A DNA stretch of 56,607 nt from assembly GCA_902594275.1 (NCBI GenBank), contig CACJLQ010000006.1, positions 1-56,607 on the forward strand, given 5' to 3'. Under the pieces are notes generated by a model that saw only the letters and a program-made list of their open reading frames with translations, was not told where the DNA came from and did not search any database. Positions 26,957 through 36,268 of this stretch are shown here, in pieces. Made by a program: the position numbers and the translations under genes. The first letter of the stretch is position 1. The number at the start of each line of letters is the position of its first letter. Source of the DNA: an uncultured Litorivicinus sp. (GTDB lineage: Bacteria; Pseudomonadota; Gammaproteobacteria; Pseudomonadales; Litorivicinaceae).

Positions 26957-28450
26957 GTGTTAGGCAATTTCATTGGCGGCAAACAAGTCGCATCAAACTC
27001 AGGGCGTACAGCGACTGTTTTTAACCCAGCAACAGGTGAAAAACGCTTCGACGTCGCCCTATCATCAGGTGATGAAACACGCACTGCAATTGCGAATGCA
27101 CAAGATGCATTTGTCTCGTGGAGCAAAGTAACTCCTTTAAATCGCGCACGCATGATGTTTAAGTTTAAAGAGCTTGTTGAAAAGCACGCCAATGGACTTG
27201 CAGAGCTGATCACTTCAGAGCACGGAAAAGTATTTTCTGACGCCAAGGGTGAGTTGACACGTGGTCTCGAGGTAGTTGAATTTGCATGTGGTATCCCTCA
27301 ACTTCTGAAGGGCGAGCATAGCCTTAACGTCGGACGTGACGTCGATAGCTACAGTCAAATGATGCCGATGGGCGTCTGTGCAGGGATCAGTCCGTTCAAC
27401 TTTCCAGCCATGGTGCCAATGTGGATGTTCCCGGTAGCCATCGCATGTGGAAACACTTTCGTGATGAAGCCCTCTGAGAAAGATCCATCAACGCCACTAC
27501 GTTTAGCCGAACTTCTGAAAGAAGCCGGTCTTCCAGACGGTGTATTCAACATCGTTAACGGCGATAAAGAATCTGTCGACGTAATCCTCACAGATGAACG
27601 TATCCAGGCAGTCAGCTTCGTTGGCTCAACACCAATCGCTGAGTATATCTACTCAACCGCGAGTGCGCATGGCAAACGTGTGCAAGCACTCGGTGGTGCA
27701 AAGAATCATATGGTGATCATGCCTGACGCGGATCCTAGTCAAGTCGTCAGTTCGCTGATGGGTGCTGCTTATGGTTCGGCAGGCGAACGCTGCATGGCGA
27801 TCTCGGTCGCTGTTTGCGTCGGTGATGAGGTCGCTGACAAGCTGATCAATGACCTCAACACTGAGATCGCTGGAATGAAAGTCGGTGCAGGTATGAACTC
27901 AGACGAGCCTCATATGGGCCCACTGGTCACGCGTGAGCACGCAGACAAGGTACTCGGCTACATCAATCAGGGCATTTCTGAAGGCGCCACACTCATCGTG
28001 GATGGCAGGGATTTTGTTGTCACGGGTAACGAAAATGGTTATTTCGTCGGTCCAACACTGTTTGACCACGTCAAACCCGGTATGCGCATCTATGACGAAG
28101 AGATCTTTGGCCCCGTCTTGTCTGTAGTTCGCGTGACAAGCTACGAGGAAGCAGTGCAACTGATCAATGATCATGAATACGGTAACGGCACAGCCATCTT
28201 CACCCGCGATGGCGACACGGCGCGTCAGTTCACGGAAACCGTCCAAGTAGGCATGATTGGCGTCAATGTACCGATCCCTGTCCCGATGGCATTCCATAGC
28301 TTCGGTGGCTGGAAACGGAGTTTGTTTGGACCGCTGCACATGCACGGGCCAGACGGGGTTCGCTTCTACACACGGATGAAAACTATCACTGCACGCTGGC
28401 CAACTGGCCTTCGTGCAGGTGCTGATTTCTCAATGCCTACGATGAAGTAG
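26957..28450 (+). CDS. mmsA: Methylmalonate-semialdehyde dehydrogenase (CoA-acylating)
   Basis: 497 residues starting at GTG with AGGAC upstream. It is an aldehyde-dehydrogenase fold enzyme with the MmsA-specific GISPFNFPAMVPMWMFP, KPSEKDPSTP, the FVGSTPIAEYIY nucleotide loop, LGGAKNHM, and catalytic Cys in SAGERCMAIS (about residue 284). It converts methylmalonate semialdehyde and NAD+ with CoA to propionyl-CoA and CO2, in valine and myo-inositol catabolism. No other valine-pathway gene is adjacent; it stands alone with its LysR regulator and ends at a strong terminator. Confidence 0.94.
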   Translation: MLGNFIGGKQVASNSGRTATVFNPATGEKRFDVALSSGDETRTAIANAQDAFVSWSKVTPLNRARMMFKFKELVEKHANGLAELITSEHGKVFSDAKGELTRGLEVVEFACGIPQLLKGEHSLNVGRDVDSYSQMMPMGVCAGISPFNFPAMVPMWMFPVAIACGNTFVMKPSEKDPSTPLRLAELLKEAGLPDGVFNIVNGDKESVDVILTDERIQAVSFVGSTPIAEYIYSTASAHGKRVQALGGAKNHMVIMPDADPSQVVSSLMGAAYGSAGERCMAISVAVCVGDEVADKLINDLNTEIAGMKVGAGMNSDEPHMGPLVTREHADKVLGYINQGISEGATLIVDGRDFVVTGNENGYFVGPTLFDHVKPGMRIYDEEIFGPVLSVVRVTSYEEAVQLINDHEYGNGTAIFTRDGDTARQFTETVQVGMIGVNVPIPVPMAFHSFGGWKRSLFGPLHMHGPDGVRFYTRMKTITARWPTGLRAGADFSMPTMK

Positions 28451-28453
28451 ATA

Positions 28454-28479
28454 AAAAAGCGGCCTCAAAGCCGCTTTTT
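28454..28479 (+). terminator. Intrinsic terminator after mmsA
   Basis: AAAAAGCGGC and GCCGCTTTTT form a 10-pair stem around a six-base loop (CTCAAA), beginning three bases after the mmsA stop. The A/T-rich base gives a T-run on both strands, so it can work bidirectionally. Confidence 0.9.
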
Positions 28480-28587
28480 CTGATCCTAATAGCCTAGCTT
28501 TGAAGCGTATATGAGCCTGTGAGTACGATACTCTTCTTTCCAGTGCTTAAGGGCGAATGCCAGCACGCATATTGAAGTTCAAATGCC

Positions 28588-28860
28588 TTAACACAGCCTC
28601 ACTATTATTTTCGATGGAAATGAATTCAACATCGCCACCAACCCGTCCGTCTGATAAAGATTAAAATTGCCTACTTCATCTAAAAGCAGCGTTCCAAATC
28701 CTTTGTCCAAACTTCTAATCATAGCTACCGCGGTTGCTCTTAAGGCTGAGATAGGTAAATAACTTGCTTTGTTGAATACCTCGAGACAAGTCGACTTACC
28801 CGAACCCCTTAGCACTGAGGCGAGATAGAATCTTGGGGGAAAATAAAATTTTTGTGGGAA
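28588..28860 (-). pseudogene. Fragment of a DUF3631-like P-loop ATPase
   Basis: A frame of about 90 codons reads PPRFYLASVLRGSGKST (Walker A), CLEVFNKASYLPISA, then GTLLLDEVGNF (Walker B) and GLVAMLNS. This order matches the central part of DUF3631/primase-helicase-like ATPases of phages and plasmids, in which an SPEKRCGKTRLLEVL-type block is followed by a TLLIDEADTF block. Both ends are missing: a TAG closes the frame on the 5' side at 28861 and the frame ends at 28588. I read it as a mobile-element remnant between mmsA and the 28.9-32 kb genes. Confidence 0.6.
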
Positions 28861-28946
28861 CTAGTTGCTTGCCTCACAAGTCGCCAAAACCAGTCGACTC
28901 GCGTCATTAGTGCCTACCGTCTGCTCAAATACCATCACACAGTCCT

Positions 28947-30218
28947 TCAGAGTTTTGTGTCTATCTCACTGGCTCGCTGATCATTCTCCTGTTCAGTAGT
29001 CTCGCGCATCGAATCAACGACATGTTTATATGAAATCAAATGTGCTTCCAAAAATTCAAGATAGCGTTTTATAAATGTCGGTAGATATATGTAGGTCAAA
29101 CTAAATCGAGCCGCATAGCTAAGTGGATCTCGGTCGCCCTCGAATCTTAAAATAATCAAGACTCCTTCGTTTGTTATCCAACTTTGTTGCAAAAGCTCTA
29201 TCGACCAATCTCTAGCGATCGCATCGCCATATTTCTTATTTAAACCAGCAACAACTGGCTCGGTAAGCTCCGTTTTATCGGACTTCCCTGCATAACCATG
29301 AAGCATAACGTAAACGGGGAATTGATCTTTTTCACTACCAATAGCGTCTAAATAAAAAGTATCACCTGAGGGCAGCCAACTTCCTACCCGGGTTAGGAAT
29401 TCATCTTCGTTATCCCGTGATGAACAGCGGATCATACTTTTATTAGATAGATCCCTTAGCTGAATCATTGCAGGAATTACTTTGACCCCTTCTGGATTCT
29501 CAAGATAATCTGGTATGTACCCATTAATGAAGAGCCGCAGCATGTTGCCGTATATACGTTGGGATTTATTATCTTGCAAATCCCACATTTCAATTCCCAA
29601 TTCATCGCGTTTATGCGTGTCTAGAGCAGTGAAAGCATCATTGGTTGCTTCTTCGATAGACATCAAGAGATCGATGATATCGTCAAACTTTATGAAAAAA
29701 TGACTGAGCTCGCCCTCCTGTATATGCGGAGTAAAGTCCCTGACTCCATACATTTCAATTGAACTTGTTTGACAAGTAGTATCGCTTTTTTCGGAAAAAC
29801 TAAATCCAAAAGCTCTGCTAACCGGCTTATTTCCCTGTTCCGAGAGCACGTTTGAGCGATGCTGGAATAACAACTTTTCGCTTTGTAAATATTTAACTTG
29901 AGCATCAATTTTTTTTGTTGATAAACCGTCAGAATAAGGATTGTGATTTGAGAGTAGGTCCCTTACAGCGGTTGTCTCTGGGAACTTCGCTATAACCGCG
30001 TCAAGTTCAGCACGAATTTCTTGGATAGCGTTCAGCGCGAAGTCCACGTCATCTTCGTTCATCAAACCAGGCCTTGGTGATCCAAATTTCCAAAGACTGG
30101 CTGTTTCGTATTGGCCGCTCAGGGACAACAAGGCTTTGTTTGCCTCATCCTCAGTATTACTGCATGCAGTTATTACCGGAAAAAAAACAACAGAAAATAT
30201 GAGGTTAATTACTCTCAT
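28947..30218 (-). CDS. Large hypothetical lipoprotein
   Basis: 423 residues from the ATG at 30218, which has a strong ribosome site (GAGGGAAAC). The N-terminus MRVINLIFSVVFFPVITACS is a lipoprotein signal with the lipidated Cys about residue 19. The mature protein is mixed alpha/beta with a helical start (DEANKALLSLSGQYETA) and no motif I recognise; it ends in a polar tail. It may be outer-membrane or periplasmic. It lies in the accessory block that abuts tRNA-Ser. Confidence 0.7.
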   Translation of the reverse strand: MRVINLIFSVVFFPVITACSNTEDEANKALLSLSGQYETASLWKFGSPRPGLMNEDDVDFALNAIQEIRAELDAVIAKFPETTAVRDLLSNHNPYSDGLSTKKIDAQVKYLQSEKLLFQHRSNVLSEQGNKPVSRAFGFSFSEKSDTTCQTSSIEMYGVRDFTPHIQEGELSHFFIKFDDIIDLLMSIEEATNDAFTALDTHKRDELGIEMWDLQDNKSQRIYGNMLRLFINGYIPDYLENPEGVKVIPAMIQLRDLSNKSMIRCSSRDNEDEFLTRVGSWLPSGDTFYLDAIGSEKDQFPVYVMLHGYAGKSDKTELTEPVVAGLNKKYGDAIARDWSIELLQQSWITNEGVLIILRFEGDRDPLSYAARFSLTYIYLPTFIKRYLEFLEAHLISYKHVVDSMRETTEQENDQRASEIDTKL

Positions 30219-30233
30219 ACGCGTTTCCCTCAC

Positions 30234-30599
30234 CAGAAAAAATTATTCCCGGTCAATGATAAACGAGTGTTAAATAAACAGTAATTTTTACTTGGGCAAA
30301 TAGATTCCTTTTAGGGTATCAAGATGGAAGTGACTTTGAGTGAAAAGATATTGTCAAAGCTCTCAGCAGATTACGAGACTTACTAGAACCAAGCGATAAT
30401 TTTAGGGATAATAGCTGTTCTGGGTAGTGGAAAAATTAAGAAGCTAAAGCAGTCTATGCAGTAGCTCGTATTGTAAGAACAATAAGGGCTTCTTCCCTTA
30501 GATGACAATTGGTCAAATGATCTCCAACTTAGCTTCGAGAATTGCTCAATATCCATTTCGTGGCTCCAAAAATGATCACACATAACTCTTGGGTGTAAA
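30234..30599. other. Gene-free stretch
   Basis: AT-rich spacer between the lipoprotein gene and the 3' end of the broken 30600-32060 gene. Only short frames without ribosome sites or protein-like composition occur. The promoter of the lipoprotein gene must lie near its right-hand edge, but I cannot pick one with confidence. Confidence 0.4.
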
Positions 30600-32060
30600 T
30601 TACCAAGTGTAACTATTAGTTGCCGTAATCATTACCTCATTGTCGTTGTTTAACCCAAAGCTAATTACGGCGGCAGATTGGCGCTTGACATATTGCGACC
30701 CCTCGTAAATACCCACCATGTCAATCGTCACGTGACAACTATAATTGCCACGGTCGCCGCTTGATATCTCGATCGCCCGCAAGCTGCCGTTATCTGCGAG
30801 AAAGCTCCAAATGCGGTCCGAATATGGTCCTGCCAAACCAATTGCAAAACGCGTAATCCTTTCACTTTTCTTGGCTTCGCGACACAAAAATTCATAGTTT
30901 TGTTTCGAAACACATAACTCGGTGTCACTCTGCGTGCAACTGCCGTCATGGTACCACGTATAAGTAACTCCTCTCTTAAGCGTTTGTTCAGTTAGCGGTC
31001 TATTAGCTAACTCATACAGTCTCCTTCGTTCTTCCTCCTCACGTTTGCGTTGCTCCTCTTCTCGTTTCCTTTGTTAAGCGAGCTCTTTTTGCCTTTCCTT
31101 CTCTTTTTCAGCCGCTATTCGTTTACGCTCTTTCTCACGCTCAGCTTCAATTCTGTCATGTTCTGCTTTTGCCTTCGCATATCCAGGACAGCCACTGTCA
31201 GCCAATGGATTCCTTTCACAACGTTGCCTAAACGACTCGGCCGTCTCCTCGAGCGCTGTATCCCAACGTTTATCATTGAGGTGCGCCTTGAGCGCATCTC
31301 TCCAGGTCGCCTTAGCCCAACCCGTATCGGTTTCGACAATATAAAACGGAATACAGCGTGCAGATTGGGGGGAAATACAAGACACTTCTGCGCGTGGATT
31401 ACCCCAGGGCTGTCCTGTCCATTGGCGTTCAGTTGAGATGAAAGTCTTACAGCTTTCGATAAAATACCCCAACATCTGACCACCGTTTGTCATTGCGCCA
31501 TCTATCTCAAGTGCTGCTACGGCACGCATTAAGGGCATGATGTCGTCATACACTCTCGTGTTCTCGATAAGAAGATGATTTCCTTCGAGCATGCACTCCC
31601 TGATATCTCCGGATAGAGACGCCACATAATCCGCCCAAGGCTTATACTTCGCATCTATAGCTTCTTCCCGTTGTCTAGCCTCTTCTTCCTTGCGTACTCT
31701 TTCCCTCTCAGCTAGCACCTCTGCTCTATCTCGCACCTCAACCGCAAACGAACCACTAGCCGAACAGCCTCCTGTTGATTTGAGACCTCTAAACTTGGTT
31801 TTACCTTCCCATTGAATGACTTGTTTCCCAGCTAAACTGGGAGTAAATCTCAGTGACGCTACAAAACTGGGGGGATCCAACTGTACATCAATATTTGAAC
31901 CATCTGCGAGTGTGACTCTAATATTGCACTTGGACTGTGACGTCTGGCGATCCAATTGAAACTGAATGACAGCCTCCTCACCCACCACATATTCCGCCCT
32001 GACTTCGTCCGTAAATAGACAAAAAACCATTAATGACAGGCAGTTAAGTCATCTATTCAT
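30600..32060 (-). pseudogene. Exported coiled-coil protein gene broken by two in-frame stops
   Basis: A single frame runs from an ATG at 32060 to 30600 (about 486 codons) interrupted by TGA at codon 4 (32049-32051) and TAA at 31074-31076. Reading through, the N-terminus is a signal peptide (MNR-x-LNCLSLMVFCL...), followed by a beta-rich region, a Glu/Arg/Lys-rich coiled coil (RAEVLAERERVRKEEEARQ), a helical cysteine-containing middle, a second charged repeat (KRKREEEQRKREEE-like) where the TAA falls, and a C-terminal beta domain with SYDTELCVSK-like cysteines ending at 30600. Both halves keep protein-like composition. If the fragment 31074-32030 is still translated, it lacks a good signal peptide. 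No family is recognised. Confidence 0.7.
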
Positions 32061-32296
32061 CTGTGGTCTCTTTTTCTATTGTTAGGACTGTTTGTCTAGA
32101 TCTAATACGCTTTTATTTCATCTAAAAATTGACCCTTTTGCAAATCGGGGCAGGTGCTATGAGTATTAAAAATTGATCAGCCCCCCCGGTAGGTTTTTAA
32201 TACGCACAGGGCTGAAAACTATTGATACAAAATATTGCTACAAAAGAGCAGTGCTGCTGGATAATAAGATATTGAAATTAACAAGGGTTATGAAAT

Positions 32297-32386
32297 TGGC
32301 GGAGAGAGGGGGATTCGAACCCCCGATACGGTTACCCGTATACTCGCTTTCCAGGCGAGCCCTTTCAACCACTCAGGCACCTCTCC
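32297..32386 (-). tRNA. tRNA-Ser (anticodon GGA), CCA encoded
   Basis: 90 bases. It has acceptor GGAGAGG with a matching 3' side, D-arm TGAGTGGTTGAAAGGGC, anticodon stem CTCGC/GCGAG around CTGGAAA (anticodon GGA), a long variable arm (TACGGGTAACCGTA) typical of class II serine tRNAs, T-loop GGTTCGAATCC and genomic CCA. A possible -10 (TATAGT) with GC-rich discriminator lies just upstream. The 3' end faces the accessory block at 28.5-32 kb. Confidence 0.95.
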
Positions 32387-32429
32387 GAAGGCGTCGCACT
32401 ATACAGGCTGGAAGCGCCCTGTTCCAGAA

Positions 32430-32984
32430 TCAAAGACGTGTCAAAAACCCTTCTGGATCAACCTCTGGCGGCGACGGTAAATCGGCAGCCGGCCGTCCAA
32501 GATAGATCATCGCAACCACTTGCTCATTTTCATTAAGCTCGAGCATCCGGGAGACCTCCCCAGAATAGGTCACATTCCCTGTGCGCCACATCGCACCAAT
32601 ACCTAGCATGTGCGCTGCGGTCACAATTAATTGTGCTGCACAACCGGCTGTCACCATTTGCTCACTTTCAGGGATTTTTTCGTTATCGTTGGGACAGAAA
32701 ATCACCGAAAGAAGCGTTGGCGCACGCAACGCTTTATTTTTAGCCGCCTCAATTGCATCCTCCGAGACATCCACAAGGTCGCCATGCAAATAGTCACTCA
32801 TGGCTTCACCCAATCGCTCTCTCGCTTCACCTTCAAGTAAAATGAAACGATAGGGTTTAAGACGTCCATGATCGCAAGCCCTGAGACCTGCCTTCAGGAT
32901 AATTTCCAACTCTTCAGCGCTAACACCTGGTTCAACGACCCGCGGAACGGACACGCGGGACAGTAACGCGTCGATCGGCGACAT
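32430..32984 (-). CDS. Nitroreductase-family (YdjA-like) flavoprotein
   Basis: The ATG at 32984 has GAGGA upstream and begins [15 protein letters not shown]; the longer frame extends through non-coding sequence. 184 residues. [34 protein letters not shown] and YLGRP are the small YdjA-type nitroreductase blocks and bind FMN and NAD(P)H. The size and the HGRLKP sequence match YdjA. The physiological substrate is unknown. It is followed downstream by tRNA-Ser. Confidence 0.88.
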   Translation of the reverse strand: MSPIDALLSRVSVPRVVEPGVSAEELEIILKAGLRACDHGRLKPYRFILLEGEARERLGEAMSDYLHGDLVDVSEDAIEAAKNKALRAPTLLSVIFCPNDNEKIPESEQMVTAGCAAQLIVTAAHMLGIGAMWRTGNVTYSGEVSRMLELNENEQVVAMIYLGRPAADLPSPPEVDPEGFLTRL

Positions 32985-33015
32985 ACTCTGTCCTCTTTTA
33001 TGATTTTTGCTAACG

Positions 33016-33852
33016 TTAGTGCCGAGCAAGCCTTGGTGGCAAGAATTTAATTGGCGCCATCGATCGAACTGGATTGATATCGAGTCCACCACGACGAACA
33101 AATCCTGCCCAAACAATAAGTTCCGTTGGTTCCAGGCACCTGAATAAATCTTGATAGATTCTTTCAATGCAGGCTTCATGGAAACCCGTGTGGTTTCTGT
33201 AAGACACCAAATACGCGAGTAACGATTCAGGAAACAGCTTCACAGGCGCTTGATATTTGACAACCACAGTTGCCCAATCTGGCTGGCTTGTTACCGGACA
33301 GTTCGATCGAAAAATGTGGCTATGAAACCGCTCCGCGCCTGGCTGGTTCGGATCGGTCTGTAACAGCAAAGGTTCTGGCGCGTAGACCGCCAGATCAACA
33401 GGCAAATCATCAATACAAACACCTTTCGGAGCCTCAACTTCGAACCGAGGATCATCCAATGAATACAGCGAAAATTCAGGACGAACTCCGAGGATTTGCT
33501 GAAGATCATCACAGATCCTAGTGATGAGCTGTGATTCACTATCGATCCGCTCGTTTGCAAAGCTATTGAGGTAGAGCTTCAACGATTTTGACTCGACTAA
33601 ATTCGGACTATTTGCAGGAACCACCAACTGGCTAATCCGCATCACAGGCTTCCCGTGAGCATCAAGCCAAGAGACTTCCCAACAATTCCACAGGTCATGC
33701 CCCCGAAACAGTGATGCATCAATTCTTTCAACACCGCGAGCAAGCGTGCGAGGCACACCAACCAAGAGCGATGGATCATAATGATCCGGCTGCTGTGAAC
33801 TTTGCCCAAGCGGCAATTGACTCTGAATTCCCTCGAGCCCTGTCTCATTCAT
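33016..33852 (-). CDS. queF: NADPH-dependent 7-cyano-7-deazaguanine reductase QueF
   Basis: From the ATG at 33852, 278 residues, the size of the two-domain QueF found in gammaproteobacteria. The N-terminal tunnel-fold half carries WEVSWLDAHGKP and ESKSLKLYLNSF. The catalytic Cys lies in RSNCPVTSQPDWATV (about residue 185) and the substrate Glu in HTGFHEACIERIY. It reduces preQ0 to preQ1 in queuosine biosynthesis. Its start overlaps the permease stop by one base, so it is co-translated with the yadH-like gene. Confidence 0.94.
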   Translation of the reverse strand: MNETGLEGIQSQLPLGQSSQQPDHYDPSLLVGVPRTLARGVERIDASLFRGHDLWNCWEVSWLDAHGKPVMRISQLVVPANSPNLVESKSLKLYLNSFANERIDSESQLITRICDDLQQILGVRPEFSLYSLDDPRFEVEAPKGVCIDDLPVDLAVYAPEPLLLQTDPNQPGAERFHSHIFRSNCPVTSQPDWATVVVKYQAPVKLFPESLLAYLVSYRNHTGFHEACIERIYQDLFRCLEPTELIVWAGFVRRGGLDINPVRSMAPIKFLPPRLARH

Positions 33853-34658
33853 TACGAACGCACCCCGGCACCGTTTGCGAGTAATCGAACAGCAATCACA
33901 TAGGCTACGACAGTCATCGACAGAAGAATCCCGTAGGCCCACCCCAAAGAAATGTCCGACACCCCTAAGATCCCGTATCGGAAGGCATTTACGACATAGA
34001 GAATTGGATTCAGTTGCGCGACACCGGCCCAAAAATCCGGTAATAACTCGATACTGAAAAATACCCCACCTAGGTAAGTGAGTGGGGTCAGTACGAAGGT
34101 CGGCACAATACTGACGTCATCAAATCGTTTCGCGTAAACGCCGTTTATAAACCCAAGCAGCGAGAATAAGACCGCTGTTAGCAAGGTGATTGATACCACT
34201 GCAAAGATATTATGGATCGCCAGTTGGGTGAAAAACATCGACAAAATAGTCACGATCACCCCCACAAAGACAGCTCGTACCACGCCACCGGTGACGTAGC
34301 CCAATAGAATGGTCTGATTCGAAAGCGGAGAGACCAACATTTCTTCAATAAAACGACCGAATTTGGAGCCAAAAAACGAGCTCGAGACGTTCGCATACGA
34401 ATTTGTGATCACACTCATCATAATCAGCCCGGGCACGATATAAGCCATATAATCGAACCCGCCCATCTCACCAATACGCCGCCCAATCAAACTCCCAAAA
34501 ATAATGAAATACAAGGTCATCGTGATCGCGGGAGGAATCATCGTCTGCACCCAAATACGGGTAAAACGGCGTACTTCGGTTCGCACGATGGTCTGATAGG
34601 CCACCCAATTTGGGTTACCAAAGTCAGTCGCCTTCTCTTCGTAATTGGCCAAACTCAT
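33852..34658 (-). CDS. yadH: ABC-2 type exporter permease, YadH-like
   Basis: 268 residues, six transmembrane segments. FGSLIGRRIGEMGGFDYMAYIVPGL and FIEEMLVSPLSNQTILLGY contain the ABC-2 permease signature. The length and the LNPILYVVNAFRYGILG block near the C-terminus match YadH. It couples to the ATPase gene upstream by an ATGA overlap. The transported substrate of YadGH is not established. Confidence 0.9.
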   Translation of the reverse strand: MSLANYEEKATDFGNPNWVAYQTIVRTEVRRFTRIWVQTMIPPAITMTLYFIIFGSLIGRRIGEMGGFDYMAYIVPGLIMMSVITNSYANVSSSFFGSKFGRFIEEMLVSPLSNQTILLGYVTGGVVRAVFVGVIVTILSMFFTQLAIHNIFAVVSITLLTAVLFSLLGFINGVYAKRFDDVSIVPTFVLTPLTYLGGVFFSIELLPDFWAGVAQLNPILYVVNAFRYGILGVSDISLGWAYGILLSMTVVAYVIAVRLLANGAGVRS

Positions 34659-35575
34659 TGCGTGTCCCCTGAAGTCATAGTGACAAAGAGTTCTTCTAAG
34701 CGGTTGGTTTTGGTTCGCATGGAGACGACCGATACATCATGCGCTGATAACGACACAAACACCTCATTCAACGACTGACCCTTATCCACTTCAACTTCGA
34801 GCGTCATCGAATCAGCAAGCACACACTCATAACCCTCAATGGTCGGTACGGACGTAATCGGGGATGCTAAATCACAAACAAACGTGACAGTGTTTAGCGT
34901 CGACAACAAATCACGCGTTGACGATTTGGCTATAATTTCACCATGATTAATGATTGAGACATTGCGACACAATGCCTCAGCCTCTTCCAAATAATGTGTA
35001 GTCAGGATAATCGTTGTTCCTTGATTATTAATCTCTGTCAGGAAGTCCCACATGCCGCGTCGAAGCTCTATATCGACTCCTGCTGTTGGCTCATCAAGAA
35101 TCAATAATTCAGGCTGATGAACCAATGCTCGAGCAATCAAGAGCCTCCGCTTCATACCACCAGACAACGCACGAGACGGATTATCGCGCTTATCCCATAA
35201 ACCAAGCCGCTTCAGATAGTGCTCGATGCGGGGCGTCGCATCGGCTCGCGGGATACCGTGATAACCTGCCGTGTTGATGAGAATGTTCTGAGTTTTCTCA
35301 AACTGATTGAAATTAAACTCTTGTGGGACCACTCCAAGGTGACGCTTTGCCATCCCAAAATCTTGGTCGATGTCGTATCCCATGACTTTGACAGACCCAG
35401 ATGATTTATTGACTAACGAACAGAGGATTCCAATGGTTGTGCTCTTACCTGCACCGTTTGGTCCCAAAAGAGCGAAAAAATCGCCCTTTTCAACCGTTAG
35501 ATCGATACCTTTTAAAGCGTAAAAACCATTATCATAGGTTTTTTTGAGACCATTTATTTCTAGCGCATATGACAC
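34655..35575 (-). CDS. yadG: ABC exporter ATP-binding protein, YadG-like
   Basis: I place the start at the GTG at 35575 (VSYALEINGLKKTYDNG), which aligns with the family N-terminus; the longer frame begins at an unsupported TTG at 35602. About 306 residues. Walker A is LLGPNGAGKSTT, the signature LSGGMKRRLLIARAL, and Walker B LLILDEPTAGVDIELR. A C-terminal extension follows as in YadG. It energises the partner permease. Confidence 0.92.
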   Translation of the reverse strand: MSYALEINGLKKTYDNGFYALKGIDLTVEKGDFFALLGPNGAGKSTTIGILCSLVNKSSGSVKVMGYDIDQDFGMAKRHLGVVPQEFNFNQFEKTQNILINTAGYHGIPRADATPRIEHYLKRLGLWDKRDNPSRALSGGMKRRLLIARALVHQPELLILDEPTAGVDIELRRGMWDFLTEINNQGTTIILTTHYLEEAEALCRNVSIINHGEIIAKSSTRDLLSTLNTVTFVCDLASPITSVPTIEGYECVLADSMTLEVEVDKGQSLNEVFVSLSAHDVSVVSMRTKTNRLEELFVTMTSGDTQ

Positions 35576-35644
35576 AGCAAACTCATCTGTTACGGATGGC
35601 AATTAGGCGTGCAAGGATACAGAGCATCGCGACGGGTTGCATCT

Positions 35645-35779
35645 CTAGCGGCATAATAGCCAGCAACATAAGTCTCCATTGTCCCAAAAGTGACAAGCTT
35701 GTGGTCGATAAGGATTGACGACCTGATAGGCGATCAGCATCCCCACGACAAGGATGACAATTAACGCCACGCGATGCAT
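35645..35779 (-). CDS. Very small Cys-rich single-pass membrane peptide (possible)
   Basis: 44 residues: a hydrophobic helix (MHRVALIVILVVGMLIAYQV) followed by a short tail with four cysteines (ACHFWDNGDLCCWLLC). AAGG sits about seven bases before the ATG. It lies between yadG and the tRNA operon, in a region otherwise without a gene. The composition is protein-like, but so short a frame could be chance. Confidence 0.35.
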   Translation of the reverse strand: MHRVALIVILVVGMLIAYQVVNPYRPQACHFWDNGDLCCWLLCR

Positions 35780-35984
35780 ACACAACCTTAACTTCAAAAA
35801 GTTCGATATTGGTATACGCTCTCAAAGATCAAGTCGAACTCCATCACAACTCTCAACCCGCACCCAGGTCTGAACGAAGCCGTACTATTTATATCTTTGT
35901 TAAACCCAGAAAACCTCGCGACACGACACAAGAAGTCAACCTGATTCAGGCCAAGGGCTTGTAACGCAAGGAGGGGGGCAAAGT

Positions 35985-36005
35985 AGCCCCGTCAGTGACG
36001 AGGCT
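35985..36005 (-). terminator. Hairpin downstream of tRNA-Gly-tRNA-Glu
   Basis: AGCCTCGTC-ACT-GACGGGGCT on the minus strand forms a nine-pair stem with one G-U, nine bases beyond the 3' end of tRNA-Gly. On the minus strand it is followed by only a weak T-run (ACTTT); on the plus strand it is followed by TTTT. It most likely ends the tRNA transcript. Confidence 0.45.
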
Positions 36006-36013
36006 TTTGAATT

Positions 36014-36089
<76 letters not shown>

Positions 36090-36092
36090 AAG

Positions 36093-36168
36093 TGGCGTCC
36101 CGTAGGGGGTTCGAACCCCTGTTGCCGCCGTGAAAGGGCGGAGTCCTAGGCCACTAGACGAACGGGAC
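36093..36168 (-). tRNA. tRNA-Glu (anticodon UUC), CCA encoded
   Basis: GTCCCGT acceptor with ACGGGAC, D-arm TCGTCTAGTGGCCTAGGAC, anticodon stem CCGCC/GGCGG around CTTTCAC (anticodon TTC), T-loop GGGGTTCGAACCCC, CCA present. It is the first gene of a two-tRNA operon. A possible -10 (CATAAT) with GCGCGCC discriminator about 50 bases upstream suggests stringent control. Confidence 0.95.
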
Positions 36169-36268
36169 AGACCAATTTGTTTCTAATCCTTGACCTAGAT
36201 AGGATGTAACGAAACAGGCGCGCATTATGCCAGCCGAGACGGGAAAGGCAAGCCCTTGCCTTAAATTT

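Noticed and set aside
32173-32505. Plus-strand frame with [15 protein letters not shown]
   Set aside because: It is the antisense of tRNA-Ser plus the end of the nitroreductase gene, a common spurious translation.
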